Origin: UBA2357 sp041916775
Lineage (GTDB): Bacteria > Pseudomonadota > Gammaproteobacteria > Burkholderiales > Rhodocyclaceae
Assembly (NCBI GenBank): GCA_041916775.1
Contig: JAYRYZ010000001.1
Coordinates: forward strand, 537,224-601,223
Length of the DNA: 64,000 nucleotides
Reading direction: 5' to 3'
The notes under the pieces are model-generated. The model saw only the letters and a program-made list of their open reading frames with translations. It searched no databases and was not told the DNA's origin. Shown here piece after piece: positions 36,335-45,491 of this stretch. The position numbers were made by a program, and so were the translations under genes. The first letter of the stretch is position 1. Every line of letters begins with the position of its first letter.

Positions 36335-37114
36335 TCAGGTCCCGTACTTGCGCGCCAGCGTGTCGTGCAGCGCGAGGTATTCCTGAGACAGCTTGTGCTT
36401 CGGGTCGAGGTGCACCATCGGGCGGCAGTGCTCGTGGGATTCCTTGATCTTCACCGATGACGAGAGGTAGGGCTCCAGCACCGGCAGGCCTTCCTCGATG
36501 AGCTCCTGCACCAGCTTCTGCGGCAGCGAGGCGCGTGGCTGGAACTGGTTGACGACGATGCCTTCCACCTGCAGGTCGCGGTTGTGGTCGGCGCGGATTT
36601 CCTGCACGTTGTCGAGCAGGGCGTACAGCGCGCGGCGCGAGAAGTCGTCGCAATCGAAGGGGATCAGGCAGCCATTGGCGGCGATCAGTGCCGAACGCGT
36701 ATAGAAGTTCAGCGCCGGTGGGGTGTCGATGTAGATCACGTCGTAGTCGTCGGCAAGCTCGTCGAGCGCGTCGCGCAGCTTGTAGATCTTGTAGCGCGAT
36801 TCGAGCTTGCTCTGCAGATCCTCCAGTCCGGGGTGCGATGGCATCACATGCAGGCGCTCGAAGGGGCTGGCGACGATGAACTCGCTGGTGTCCTTGGGGT
36901 TCAGGCGGAAGTTGAGGGTCTGGTCGAAGAAGTCCGCGAGCGTGGCGTCGAAGTCCGCACCGGAGCGGCCGAGCAGGTAATGCGTGGAGTTGCCCTGCGG
37001 GTCAAGATCGATCACCAGCGTGCGCTGACCTGCATGCGCGCTGATCGCCGCGAGGTTGCAGGTGATCGTCGATTTGCCCACGCCGCCCTTCTGGTTGAAT
37101 ACCACTCTGCGCAT
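36335..37114 (-). CDS. Orphan ParA-family ATPase
   Basis: From ATG 37114 this is a 259-residue P-loop ATPase with the deviant Walker A motif NQKGGVGKST at residues 7-16, DLDPQGNSTH as Walker A', and IYIDTPPAL as Walker B. GGGAGATGAAGAAC precedes the start. Chromosomal ParA is normally followed by parB, but no parB or centromere-like site is adjacent. Possible roles include positioning of a protein complex. It converges on uvrD. Confidence 0.88.
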   Translation of the reverse strand: MRRVVFNQKGGVGKSTITCNLAAISAHAGQRTLVIDLDPQGNSTHYLLGRSGADFDATLADFFDQTLNFRLNPKDTSEFIVASPFERLHVMPSHPGLEDLQSKLESRYKIYKLRDALDELADDYDVIYIDTPPALNFYTRSALIAANGCLIPFDCDDFSRRALYALLDNVQEIRADHNRDLQVEGIVVNQFQPRASLPQKLVQELIEEGLPVLEPYLSSSVKIKESHEHCRPMVHLDPKHKLSQEYLALHDTLARKYGT

Positions 37115-37461
37115 GTTCTTCTCATCTCCCGGTGAACGTGCGTGATTGTGCCAAAAGCGCACCGATTACGCGAACCGGCCACCATTGAGCCGTGTTTCGC
37201 GTGCGCGTGCGCGTGCGCGGGATTGTGGCTTTCCACATCGGGGGCCAAAGCGGTGGGTCACTGCGCTAGAATTGCGCCGCACCTCGAAACTGGAGTCAGC
37301 CCCGCCAGGACGATGCCCCGGGCATCGTGCTGCGGGTGCTCCACGAAGAACAGCAAGGGCCTCGCGCCCTCGGTGCCGCGACTTGACCACGCCCGGGAAT
37401 CGGTCGGGCAGTCGCGATCTCAAACAATCACAGATGTCATTCTCCGGGGGGAGAAAAACTC
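37115..37461. other. Divergent intergenic region upstream of maeB with alternating Pu/Py tract
   Basis: This gap holds the parA and maeB leaders. At 37198-37219 twenty-two bases alternate purine and pyrimidine (CG and TG steps), including three tandem GTGCGC units, a sequence prone to Z-DNA. TAGAAT at 37267-37272 is a possible -10 for maeB. An imperfect palindrome is at 37311-37327 (CGATGCCC/GGGCATCG). The maeB ribosome-binding site GGGGGGAG is visible near the end. Confidence 0.5.
37198..37219. repeat. Alternating purine-pyrimidine tract (GTGCGC)n
   Basis: Twenty-two consecutive bases alternate pyrimidine and purine, made of CG and TG steps, with GTGCGC repeated three times in tandem at 37201-37218. 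Such tracts can form left-handed DNA under negative supercoiling. It lies between two divergent promoters. Confidence 0.55.
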
Positions 37462-39762
37462 ATGGATCAGGACTTCATCGCCGCAGCGCTCGACTACCAC
37501 CGGGCGCCCACGCGCGGCAAGATCTCGGTCGTGCCGACCAAGGGCCTCACCAACCAGCGCGACCTCGCGCTCGCCTATTCGCCCGGTGTGGCCGCAGCCT
37601 GCGACGCGATCGTCGCCGACCCGGCCCAGGCCGCCGAGCTCACCTCGCGCGGCAACCTGGTGGCGGTGGTCACCAACGGTACCGCGGTGCTCGGCCTCGG
37701 CAACATCGGCCCGCTTGCGGCCAAGCCGGTGATGGAGGGCAAGGGCTGCCTCTTCAAGAAGTTCGCCAACATCGACGTCTTCGACATCGAGCTCGACGAG
37801 CTCGACCCGGACAAGCTGATCGACATCATCGCCTCGCTCGAGCCCACATTGGGCGGCATCAACCTGGAAGACATCAAGGCGCCGGAGTGCTTCTACATCG
37901 AGAAGAAGCTGCGCGAGCGGATGAAAATCCCGGTCTTCCATGACGACCAGCACGGCACCGCGATCATCTCGTCGGCGGGCCTCATCAACGGCCTCAAGGT
38001 CATCGGCAAGGACATCGACAAGGTCAAGCTGGTGTGTTCCGGCGCCGGCGCCGCGGCGATCGCCTGCCTGGACCTGATGGTGGCGCTCGGCGTGAAGCGC
38101 GAGAACGTGTTCGTGTGCGATTCCAAGGGTGTGATCAGCGTCGGCCGCGACGAGAACATGGAGCCCAACAAGGCGCGTTACGCGCAGGTCACCGACGCGA
38201 AGACGTTGGGCGACGTGATCGTGGGTGCGGACGTGTTCCTCGGCCTGTCCACCGCAGGGGTGCTGAAGCCCGAGATGGTCGCGAAGATGGCCGACAAGCC
38301 GCTGATCTTCGCGCTCGCCAACCCCAACCCGGAGATCCTGCCGGAAGACGCGAAGAAGGTGCGCCCGGACTGCATCATCGCCACTGGCCGTTCGGATTAT
38401 CCGAACCAGGTGAATAACGTGCTGTGCTTCCCGTTCATCTTCCGCGGTGCGCTGGATGTGGGGGCGACCACGATCACCGAGGAGATGAAGCTCGCCTGCG
38501 TGCAGGCGATCGCCGAGCTGGCCCAGGCGGAGCAGAGCGACATCGTCACGAGCGCCTATGGCGGGGTGGATCTCACGTTCGGGCCGGACTACATCATCCC
38601 CAAGCCCTTCGATCCGCGCCTGATCGTGAAGATCGCTCCCGCGGTGGCCAAGGCGGCGATGGATTCCGGCGTGGCGACCCAGCCGATCGCCGACTTCGCC
38701 GCCTACACGGCGAGCCTGTCGGATTTCGTGTACCAGTCCGGCATCATCATGAAGCCGGTGTTCAGCGCTGCAAAGGCGGTACCCATCGAGCACAAGCGCG
38801 TGCTCTTCGCCGAGGGTGAGGACGAGCGCGTGCTGCACGCGGTGCGGGTGATCATCGATGAATCGCTGGCACGCCCGATCCTGATCGGCCGGCCGAGCGT
38901 GATCGAGATGCGCATCAAGAAGATCGGCCTCAACCTCGTGCCCGAGCGCGACTTCGACGTGGTGAATCCGGAGTCCGACCCGCGCTACCGCGAGCTGTGG
39001 AACGAGTATTACCGGCTCATGAGCCGCGACGGCGTGACCCCGGAGATCGCCAAGGCCAAGATGCGCCGCGACACCACCCTGATCGGCTGCATGCTGCTGC
39101 GCCGTGGCGATGCGGACGCGCTGGTATGCGGCACCTTCGGCACCTACGAGTACCACCTCAAGCAGGTGCAGGACGTGATCGGCCTCGACAAGGGCGCCAA
39201 GCTCTACGCTGCGATGACGCTGCTGCTGCTGCCCAAGCGCATGCTCGCGATCACCGACCCGTATGTGAACGAGGCGCCCAACGCCGAGGAGATCGCCGAG
39301 ATCGCGCGCATGGCGGCCGACGAGCTCAGCCGCTTCGGTGTCGAGCCGCGCGTGGCGCTGCTGTCGCATTCGAACTTCGGCAGCTCCAGCTCCGCGTCGG
39401 CGCGCAAGATGCGCGCGGCGCGCGACATCCTGCGCGTTGCTGCGCCGGATCTGATCTGCGACGGCGAGATGCACGGCGATGCGGCCTTGTCGCCGGCGAT
39501 CCGCGGCATGGTGCATCCAGATTCGACGCTGAGCGGTGAGGCCAACCTGCTGGTGATGCCCAACATCGACGCTGCCAACATCTCCTTCAACCTGATGAAG
39601 ATCGCCAACGGCGATGGCGTCTCGGTGGGGCCGATGCTGCTCGGCGCTGCGCTGCCGGTACACATCCTCACCCCGTCGGCGACGGTACGGCGGCTGGTGA
39701 ACATCACCGCGGTGTCGGTGGTGGACGCCAAGGAGCAGCGCGCCCGCGCCAGCCTCATCTGA
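37462..39762 (+). CDS. maeB: NADP-dependent malic enzyme with phosphotransacetylase-like domain
   Basis: MaeB decarboxylates malate to pyruvate and supplies NADPH. The 766-residue fused protein has an N-terminal malic enzyme half (AYSPGVAAAC near residue 40, FHDDQHGTAI, SGAGAAAIACLDL as the NAD(P) site) and a C-terminal phosphotransacetylase-like half (VLFAEGEDERVLHAVRVI, HSNFGSSSSASARKMRAA, GEANLLVMPNIDAANI). This fusion is usual for proteobacterial MaeB; the C-terminal half is generally regulatory. A GGGGGGAG ribosome-binding site precedes the ATG. Confidence 0.95.
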   Translation: MDQDFIAAALDYHRAPTRGKISVVPTKGLTNQRDLALAYSPGVAAACDAIVADPAQAAELTSRGNLVAVVTNGTAVLGLGNIGPLAAKPVMEGKGCLFKKFANIDVFDIELDELDPDKLIDIIASLEPTLGGINLEDIKAPECFYIEKKLRERMKIPVFHDDQHGTAIISSAGLINGLKVIGKDIDKVKLVCSGAGAAAIACLDLMVALGVKRENVFVCDSKGVISVGRDENMEPNKARYAQVTDAKTLGDVIVGADVFLGLSTAGVLKPEMVAKMADKPLIFALANPNPEILPEDAKKVRPDCIIATGRSDYPNQVNNVLCFPFIFRGALDVGATTITEEMKLACVQAIAELAQAEQSDIVTSAYGGVDLTFGPDYIIPKPFDPRLIVKIAPAVAKAAMDSGVATQPIADFAAYTASLSDFVYQSGIIMKPVFSAAKAVPIEHKRVLFAEGEDERVLHAVRVIIDESLARPILIGRPSVIEMRIKKIGLNLVPERDFDVVNPESDPRYRELWNEYYRLMSRDGVTPEIAKAKMRRDTTLIGCMLLRRGDADALVCGTFGTYEYHLKQVQDVIGLDKGAKLYAAMTLLLLPKRMLAITDPYVNEAPNAEEIAEIARMAADELSRFGVEPRVALLSHSNFGSSSSASARKMRAARDILRVAAPDLICDGEMHGDAALSPAIRGMVHPDSTLSGEANLLVMPNIDAANISFNLMKIANGDGVSVGPMLLGAALPVHILTPSATVRRLVNITAVSVVDAKEQRARASLI

Positions 39763-39793
39763 CCCGCGCCGGGCCAGGGGCGCCTCACCGGCC

Positions 39794-39813
39794 CGACCAC
39801 CGGATGGTGGTCG
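39794..39813. repeat. Perfect 8-bp inverted repeat downstream of maeB
   Basis: CGACCACC and GGTGGTCG flank the loop GGAT, 32 bases after the maeB stop. No T-tract follows, so it may be an mRNA end-protecting hairpin that precedes the true terminator at 39867. Confidence 0.45.
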
Positions 39814-39866
39814 AGTGCGCCACTTGGGTGTAGTGTCTCAGGCCCGGCACCCAGTCGATCAATCTC

Positions 39867-39899
39867 ACGCCTTGCCCGCCGGCAAGGCGTTGTCTTTCA
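39867..39899 (+). terminator. Rho-independent terminator between maeB and the oxidoreductase gene
   Basis: ACGCCTTGCC and GGCAAGGCGT form a perfect 10-bp stem around CGCC, followed by TGTCTTT. It is the best terminator candidate for maeB. It lies only 12-22 bases before the next start codon, so it might also lie within the leader of that gene. Confidence 0.72.
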
Positions 39900-39911
39900 G
39901 GAGCTCACCAC

Positions 39912-40886
39912 ATGACCCATGCGATCCGTTTTCACCACACCGGCGGCCCCGAAGTGCTGCAGTGGGAGGCTGTCGACGTGCCCCCGCCCGGCGCGGGCGA
40001 GGCGCGCGTGCGCCATCATGCGGTGGGCCTCAACTACATCGACACCTACCACCGCAGCGGCCTGTACCCGGTCGCGCTGCCGTCCGGCATCGGGCTGGAG
40101 GCGGCGGGCGTGGTCGAGGCGCTGGGCGAGGGGGTTGCCGACCTCGCCGTCGGGGACCGTGTCGCCTACGCCGGCGGGCCGCTGGGGGCATACGCCGAGG
40201 CGCGCAACATCCCGGCCGACCGGCTGGTGAAGCTGCCGGATGCAATCAGCTTCGAGCAGGGTGCGGCGATGATGCTGCAGGGGCTCACCGCGCAGTACCT
40301 GCTGTGCCGTACCTACCGCTTGCAGCCGGGCGACACGCTCCTGATCCACGCAGCGGCCGGCGGCGTGGGCCTCATGGTGTGCCAGTGGGCGAAGGCGCTG
40401 GGCGCGACGGTGATCGGCACGGTCGGCTCCGACGAGAAGGCGGCGCTCGCGCGTGCGCACGGCTGCGATCACCCCATCGTGTACACCCGCGAGAATTTCG
40501 CCGAGCGCGTGCGCGAGATCACCGGCGGCAAGGGCGTGGCGGTGGTGTACGACTCCATCGGCAAGGACACCTTCATGGATTCGCTCTCCTGCCTGCGCCC
40601 GCTCGGCATGATGGTGCTGTTCGGCGCAGCCTCCGGCCCGGTGCCGCCGGTCGATCTCGGTGTGCTGGCGCAGAAGGGTTCGCTGTTCGTGACTCGCCCC
40701 ACGCTGTTCACCTATGCCGCGCAGCGCGCCGATCTGCTCGCGATGTCGGCGGAGCTCTTCGAGGTGGTGCAGGCCGGTACGGTGAAGGTCGAGGTGAACC
40801 AGCGCTTCGCGCTCGCCCAGGCCGCCGACGCGCACCGCGCGCTGGAGTCGCGCAAGACCACCGGTTCGACCATCCTGCTGCCCTGA
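39912..40886 (+). CDS. NADPH:quinone oxidoreductase, MDR/QOR family
   Basis: This 324-residue zinc-independent medium-chain reductase would reduce quinones with NADPH. The N-terminal catalytic domain starts MTHAIRFHHTGGPEVLQWE and contains NYIDTYHRSGLYP. The nucleotide-binding motif AAGGVG is within LIHAAAGGVGLMVCQWAKALGA (residues about 143-164). Cysteine zinc ligands are absent, as expected for the class. CAGGAG precedes the ATG. The next gene, dnaE, begins 15 bases after its stop. Confidence 0.92.
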   Translation: MTHAIRFHHTGGPEVLQWEAVDVPPPGAGEARVRHHAVGLNYIDTYHRSGLYPVALPSGIGLEAAGVVEALGEGVADLAVGDRVAYAGGPLGAYAEARNIPADRLVKLPDAISFEQGAAMMLQGLTAQYLLCRTYRLQPGDTLLIHAAAGGVGLMVCQWAKALGATVIGTVGSDEKAALARAHGCDHPIVYTRENFAERVREITGGKGVAVVYDSIGKDTFMDSLSCLRPLGMMVLFGAASGPVPPVDLGVLAQKGSLFVTRPTLFTYAAQRADLLAMSAELFEVVQAGTVKVEVNQRFALAQAADAHRALESRKTTGSTILLP

Positions 40887-40901
40887 GAATCACGCATCGC
40901 C

Positions 40902-43900
40902 ATGTCCGCTACGCATCAGCCCCGCTTCGTCCACCTCCGTCTGCACTCCGAATACTCGATCCTGGACGGCATCGTCCAGCTCGACCAGGCGATCGCGGCC
41001 GCGGCCAAGGACGGCATGCCGGCGCTCGGCATCTCCGACCTCGCCAACCTGTTCGGCATGGTGAAGTTCTACAAGGGCGCGCGCGGCAAGGGCATCAAGC
41101 CGATCATCGGCGTCGATGCCTGGCTCGCCAACGAGGCTGATCGCGACAAGCCCTTCCAGCTCCTGCTGATCTGCCGCAACCGCAAGGGCTACGGCCAGCT
41201 GTGCGAGCTGCTCACCCGCGCCTACCTCGAGAACAAGCACCGCGGCCGTGCCGAGCTCGCCAGGGCGTGGCTGACCAAGGAGGCGGTGTCGGACCTGCTC
41301 TGCCTGTCGGGTGCGATGCTGGGCGACGTCGGGCAGGCGCTGATCGCGGGCAACCAGGACGCGGCCGATGCACTCGCCGCGCACTGGGCGGCGGTGTTTC
41401 CGGGCGCGTACTACATCGAGCTGCAGCGCGCCGGCCACCCCGGCGCGGAGGCCTACATCCGCGATGCGCTGCATCTTGCCGCGCGCCATGAGCTTCCGGT
41501 GGTGGCAACCCACCCGGTGCAGTTCCTCAAGCCCGAGGACTTCAAGGCCCACGAGGCGCGGGTGTGCATTGCCCAGGGGCATGTGCTGGCGGACAAGCGC
41601 CGGCCCAAGCTGTTTACGCCCGAACAGTATTTCAAGAGCCAGGACGAGATGTGCGCGCTCTTCGCGGACATTCCCGAGGCGCTGGAGAACGCGGTGGAGA
41701 TCGCGCGGCGCTGTTCGCTGACGGTGCAGCTCGGCAAGAACTTCCTGCCGCAGTTTCCGACGCCGGAGGGCATGACGCTCGACGACTTTCTCGTCGCCGA
41801 GGCGAAGCGCGGGCTGGAGCTGCGCCTCGCCGAGCTCTACCCTGACCCGGCGCGGCGCGAGGCGGAGCGCCCGCGCTACGAGGACAGGCTGAAGTTCGAG
41901 ACCGACACCATCATCCAGATGGGCTTCCCCGGCTACTTCCTCATCGTGGCGGATTTCATCATCTGGGCGAAGGAGAACGGCGTACCGGTGGGGCCGGGCC
42001 GCGGCTCGGGCGCGGGTTCGCTGGTCGCCTACAGCCTGCGCATCACCGACCTCGACCCGCTGGAATACGCGCTGCTGTTCGAGCGCTTCCTCAACCCGGA
42101 GCGGGTGTCGATGCCCGACTTCGACATCGACTTCTGCCAGGACAACCGCTACCGCGTCATCGAGTACGTGCGTGAGCGTTACGGCAAGGAGGCGGTGAGC
42201 CAGATCGCCACCTTCGGCACCATGGCCTCCAAGGCGGTGGTGCGCGACGTCGGCCGGGTGCTGGACCTGCCCTACGGCCTGTGCGACCGGCTCTCCAAGC
42301 TGATCCCGCTGGACGGCGCGAAGCCGATGTCGCTCGCGCGCGCCTACGAGGCCGAGCCGCAGATCGGCGAGATGATGCAGGACGGCAACGACGGCGAGTC
42401 GGTGCAGGAGCTGTGGAGCCTGGCCGAGCCGCTGGAGGGCCTGTCGCGCAATGTCGGCATGCACGCCGGCGGGGTGCTCATCGCGCCGGGCAAGCTCACC
42501 GACTTCTGTCCGCTCTACATCGCCGACGGCGAGGACGCGACGCCGGTGTCGCAGTTCGACAAGGACGACGTCGAGGCGGTGGGGCTGGTGAAGTTCGACT
42601 TCCTCGGTCTGCGCAACCTCACCATCATCGACCTCGCGGTGAAGTACGTCGAGCGCCTCAGCGGCGAGCAGCTCAATCTCGCGGCACTCCCCTTCACCGA
42701 CCCGGCTGCATACCAGATCCTCAAGGACGCCAACACCACCGCGATCTTCCAGGTGGAATCGGACGGGATGAAGAAGCTCCTGAAGAAGCTCGCCCCCGAC
42801 CGCTTCGAGGACATCATCGCGGTGCTCGCGCTCTACCGCCCCGGCCCGCTCGGCTCGGGCATGGTGGACGACTTCATCCTGCGCAAGAAGGGCCAGCAGG
42901 AGATCGACTACTTCCACCCCGACCTCAAGGCCTGCCTGGAGCCGACCTACGGTGTGATCGTGTATCAGGAACAGGTGATGCAGATCAGCCAGATCATCGG
43001 CGGCTACACCCTGGGCGGCGCCGACATGCTGCGCCGCGCGATGGGCAAGAAGAAGCCCGAGGAGATGGCCAAGCACCGCGAGACCATCGCCGCCGGCGCC
43101 AAGGAGAAGGGCTACGATCCGGCGCTCGCCGAGCAGCTCTTCGACCTGATGACCAAGTTCGCGGAGTACGGCTTCAACAAGTCGCACACCGCCGCCTACG
43201 CGGTGGTCACCTATCACACCGCCTGGCTCAAGGCCCACCACTGCGCCGCCTTCATGGCGGCGACGATGTCGGCGGACCTCGACAACACCGACACGATCAA
43301 GATCTTCTACGAGGACGCGCTCGCCAACAAGCTGAGCATCCTGCCGCCGGACGTGAATGTGTCGGACTACCGCTTCGTGCCGACCGACCGCAAGACCATC
43401 CGCTACGGCCTCGGCGCGGTGAAGGGCTGCGGCGAGCCGGCGGTGCGCTCCATCCTCGCGGCGCGCGACAACGGAGGGCCGTTCCGCGATCTGTTCGACT
43501 TCTGCGAGCGCATCGACCGGCGCATGGTGAACCGCCGCGTCATCGAGGCGCTGATACGCGCTGGCGCCATGGACACGCTTCCGGGCCATGCGGGGCTCGA
43601 TCGCGCGCGCCTCATCGCCACCGTGCCGCTTGCGATGGAGGCCGCCGAGCAGGCCGCCGCCAACGCGATGCAGGGCGGCCTCTTCGACCTGCTGCCCGAG
43701 GCGGCGGGGGCGCCGCCCGCGTTCGTCGAGGTGCGTGCGTGGAGCGAGCGCGAGCGCCTCAAGGAGGAAAAGACCGCGATCGGCTTCTTCCTCTCCGGAC
43801 ACCCGTTCAACGCCTTCAAGGCCGAGGTGCGGCGCTTCATCCGCAGGCCGCTGGCCGAGCTCGAACCCTCGCGCGACCTGGTGATGATGGCCGGTGTGGT

Positions 43901-44402
43901 GATGGAGTCGCGCACCAAGATGGGCAACCGCGGCAAGATGGCCTTCGTGCAGCTCGACGACGGCAGCACGCCGCGCGAGGTGGCCGTCTATTCCGAGGTG
44001 CTCGATGCCAACCGCGGCAAGATCGTCACCGACGAGGTGCTGGTGGTCGAGGGCAAGGTGAGCAAGGACGACTTCAACGGCGAAGGCAGCCTGCGCATCA
44101 TCGCCGAGCGCCTGCTCACCCTCGGCGAGGCGCGCGCCCGCTTCGCACGTGCGCTGCAGCTGCGTGTGAACGGCGAGGTCGGCGCCGCAGGCGGTGCGGT
44201 CGCCGCGGCCGAGCGCCTGCAGCGCCTGCTCACCCCGTACCGCGACGGCGAGTGCCCGATCCGCGTGCGCTACCGCAACGCCGACGCCGAGGGCGATCTG
44301 CCGTTCGGTGGCGACTGGAAGATCCGCCCCGAGGACGCGTTGCTGGAGAGCCTGCGCGAATGGCTGCCGCCGGACGCGGTCGAGCTGGTGTACGCCAGTT
44401 GA
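40902..44402 (+). CDS. dnaE: DNA polymerase III alpha subunit
   Basis: DnaE is the replicative DNA polymerase. The 1166-residue protein has the N-terminal PHP domain (HLRLHSEYSILDGIV from about residue 10), the polymerase palm with GPGRGSGAGSLVAYSL and the catalytic aspartates in PDFDIDF, the fingers region, and C-terminal helix-hairpin-helix and OB-fold domains (VVMESRTKMGNRGKMAFVQLDD). Length and motifs match the type I DnaE of betaproteobacteria. It begins 15 bases after the oxidoreductase gene. Confidence 0.97.
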   Translation: MSATHQPRFVHLRLHSEYSILDGIVQLDQAIAAAAKDGMPALGISDLANLFGMVKFYKGARGKGIKPIIGVDAWLANEADRDKPFQLLLICRNRKGYGQLCELLTRAYLENKHRGRAELARAWLTKEAVSDLLCLSGAMLGDVGQALIAGNQDAADALAAHWAAVFPGAYYIELQRAGHPGAEAYIRDALHLAARHELPVVATHPVQFLKPEDFKAHEARVCIAQGHVLADKRRPKLFTPEQYFKSQDEMCALFADIPEALENAVEIARRCSLTVQLGKNFLPQFPTPEGMTLDDFLVAEAKRGLELRLAELYPDPARREAERPRYEDRLKFETDTIIQMGFPGYFLIVADFIIWAKENGVPVGPGRGSGAGSLVAYSLRITDLDPLEYALLFERFLNPERVSMPDFDIDFCQDNRYRVIEYVRERYGKEAVSQIATFGTMASKAVVRDVGRVLDLPYGLCDRLSKLIPLDGAKPMSLARAYEAEPQIGEMMQDGNDGESVQELWSLAEPLEGLSRNVGMHAGGVLIAPGKLTDFCPLYIADGEDATPVSQFDKDDVEAVGLVKFDFLGLRNLTIIDLAVKYVERLSGEQLNLAALPFTDPAAYQILKDANTTAIFQVESDGMKKLLKKLAPDRFEDIIAVLALYRPGPLGSGMVDDFILRKKGQQEIDYFHPDLKACLEPTYGVIVYQEQVMQISQIIGGYTLGGADMLRRAMGKKKPEEMAKHRETIAAGAKEKGYDPALAEQLFDLMTKFAEYGFNKSHTAAYAVVTYHTAWLKAHHCAAFMAATMSADLDNTDTIKIFYEDALANKLSILPPDVNVSDYRFVPTDRKTIRYGLGAVKGCGEPAVRSILAARDNGGPFRDLFDFCERIDRRMVNRRVIEALIRAGAMDTLPGHAGLDRARLIATVPLAMEAAEQAAANAMQGGLFDLLPEAAGAPPAFVEVRAWSERERLKEEKTAIGFFLSGHPFNAFKAEVRRFIRRPLAELEPSRDLVMMAGVVMESRTKMGNRGKMAFVQLDDGSTPREVAVYSEVLDANRGKIVTDEVLVVEGKVSKDDFNGEGSLRIIAERLLTLGEARARFARALQLRVNGEVGAAGGAVAAAERLQRLLTPYRDGECPIRVRYRNADAEGDLPFGGDWKIRPEDALLESLREWLPPDAVELVYAS

Positions 44403-44441
44403 GCGCCGGCTGAACCGCGACTGCGTTCGAGTACGGCCTGC

Positions 44442-45221
44442 ATGTTTCTTGCGCTCAAGCGCTGCATCCACCACTTGCCCTGGCTGCACCGGGTCCTGTG
44501 GCGGCTGTATGTCGCCGGCGGGTTCCCGTCCCGCGCGCAGCGGCGCTTGCAGGCCGCCATCCTGCAGGGCCTGCAAGGCAGGTCGGACGTCTGTGTCGTG
44601 CAGGTCGGCGCGAACGATGGTGTGCAGGGCGACCCGCTGCACGCGCTGATCGTCGCCAACCCGCACTGGCGGGCCCTGTTCATCGAGCCTGTCGACACCC
44701 TGTTCGAGAGGCTGGTGCGAAACTACGGGCGCGTGCAGCGCTTCCAGTTCCGTCGCTGCGCGATCTCTTCCAGCGCGGGGCCGCGCACCTTCTTCCATGT
44801 CTCGGACGATGCACGCGCCGTGCTCGGCGAGCGTCTGCCGTACTGGTTCGATCAGCTCGGCACGTTCGACCGCGCACATATCGTGGCGCAACTCGGCGGT
44901 GCGCTCGAGCCATTCATCGTCGCCACCCAGGTCGATACGCTGCCGCTCACCCGGGTGCTGGAAGAGCATGGGCTCGATCGGATCGATCTGCTGCATGTCG
45001 ATGCCGAAGGCCATGACCGCGAGGTACTGATGTCGCTCGATCTGGCGCGCTACAAGCCTGCGGTCGTGCTGTACGAGCATGTGCATCTCGACCCGGTCAG
45101 CGCCAGGGGGCTCGCGTCGCACCTCGTGTGCCACGGCTACCGTCTCGCGCGTCACGGTGACGACACCCTGGCGGTGCAGGTGGAGAATGCATCCGCGACA
45201 CACCGATCATCAAGCGAATGA
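44442..45221 (+). CDS. FkbM-family methyltransferase
   Basis: This 259-residue protein carries an FkbM SAM-binding domain, with VCVVQVGANDGVQGDPL (residues about 50-66), FIEPVDTLFERLVRNY, and LLHVDAEGHDREVL, the usual D-x-E-G pattern. Family members O-methylate sugars or secondary metabolites. It follows dnaE by 39 bases, an unusual neighbour for such an enzyme, and no other sugar-modifying gene is directly adjacent. The acceptor is not known. Confidence 0.85.
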   Translation: MFLALKRCIHHLPWLHRVLWRLYVAGGFPSRAQRRLQAAILQGLQGRSDVCVVQVGANDGVQGDPLHALIVANPHWRALFIEPVDTLFERLVRNYGRVQRFQFRRCAISSSAGPRTFFHVSDDARAVLGERLPYWFDQLGTFDRAHIVAQLGGALEPFIVATQVDTLPLTRVLEEHGLDRIDLLHVDAEGHDREVLMSLDLARYKPAVVLYEHVHLDPVSARGLASHLVCHGYRLARHGDDTLAVQVENASATHRSSSE

Positions 45222-45231
45222 AGGAAAGAGC

Positions 45232-45480
45232 ATGAGCAAACCCGGCAGCAAGACCGCCGCCCCGATGACCTACGAGGCCTACCTCGACGAGATCGCGACC
45301 CTGCTCACCGAGATCTACACGATGGAGGACGAGGCTGCGATCCAGCTCGTGATGCGTGCGCAGGCGGACGACTTCTTCACCCTGCATGACGACGACCCCT
45401 CCATGTGCACCCTGGAGCGGGCGCAGGAGGACGTGCGCGCGGTGTTCCGGCGCTACAAGGCGAAGAAGCCGCGCGGCTGA
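45232..45480 (+). CDS. Small acidic protein, unknown function
   Basis: This 82-residue protein is acidic in the middle (TLLTEIYTMEDEAAIQLVMRAQADDFF) with a basic C-terminus (FRRYKAKKPRG). AAGGAAAGAGC before the ATG is a good ribosome-binding site, and the codon usage fits the neighbouring genes. No motif is recognised. It lies 10 bases after the FkbM gene and is probably its partner in the transcript. Function not assigned. Confidence 0.6.
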   Translation: MSKPGSKTAAPMTYEAYLDEIATLLTEIYTMEDEAAIQLVMRAQADDFFTLHDDDPSMCTLERAQEDVRAVFRRYKAKKPRG

Positions 45481-45491
45481 CACCCGCCGGG

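Noticed and set aside
34074..36653. An 859-codon minus-strand frame opposite uvrD
   Set aside because: Shadow of the uvrD reading frame. UvrD shows all helicase motifs and the antisense frame shows none.
37420..39663. A 747-codon minus-strand frame opposite maeB
   Set aside because: Composition typical of antisense frames in GC-rich genes; the malic enzyme on the plus strand is unmistakable.
40890..45203. A 1437-codon open frame on the minus strand, antisense to dnaE and the FkbM gene
   Set aside because: It lies opposite two well-supported genes, and its protein has the Val/Leu/His/Arg/Glu-rich composition of third-position shadows in GC-rich DNA. No family motif or ribosome-binding site was seen.
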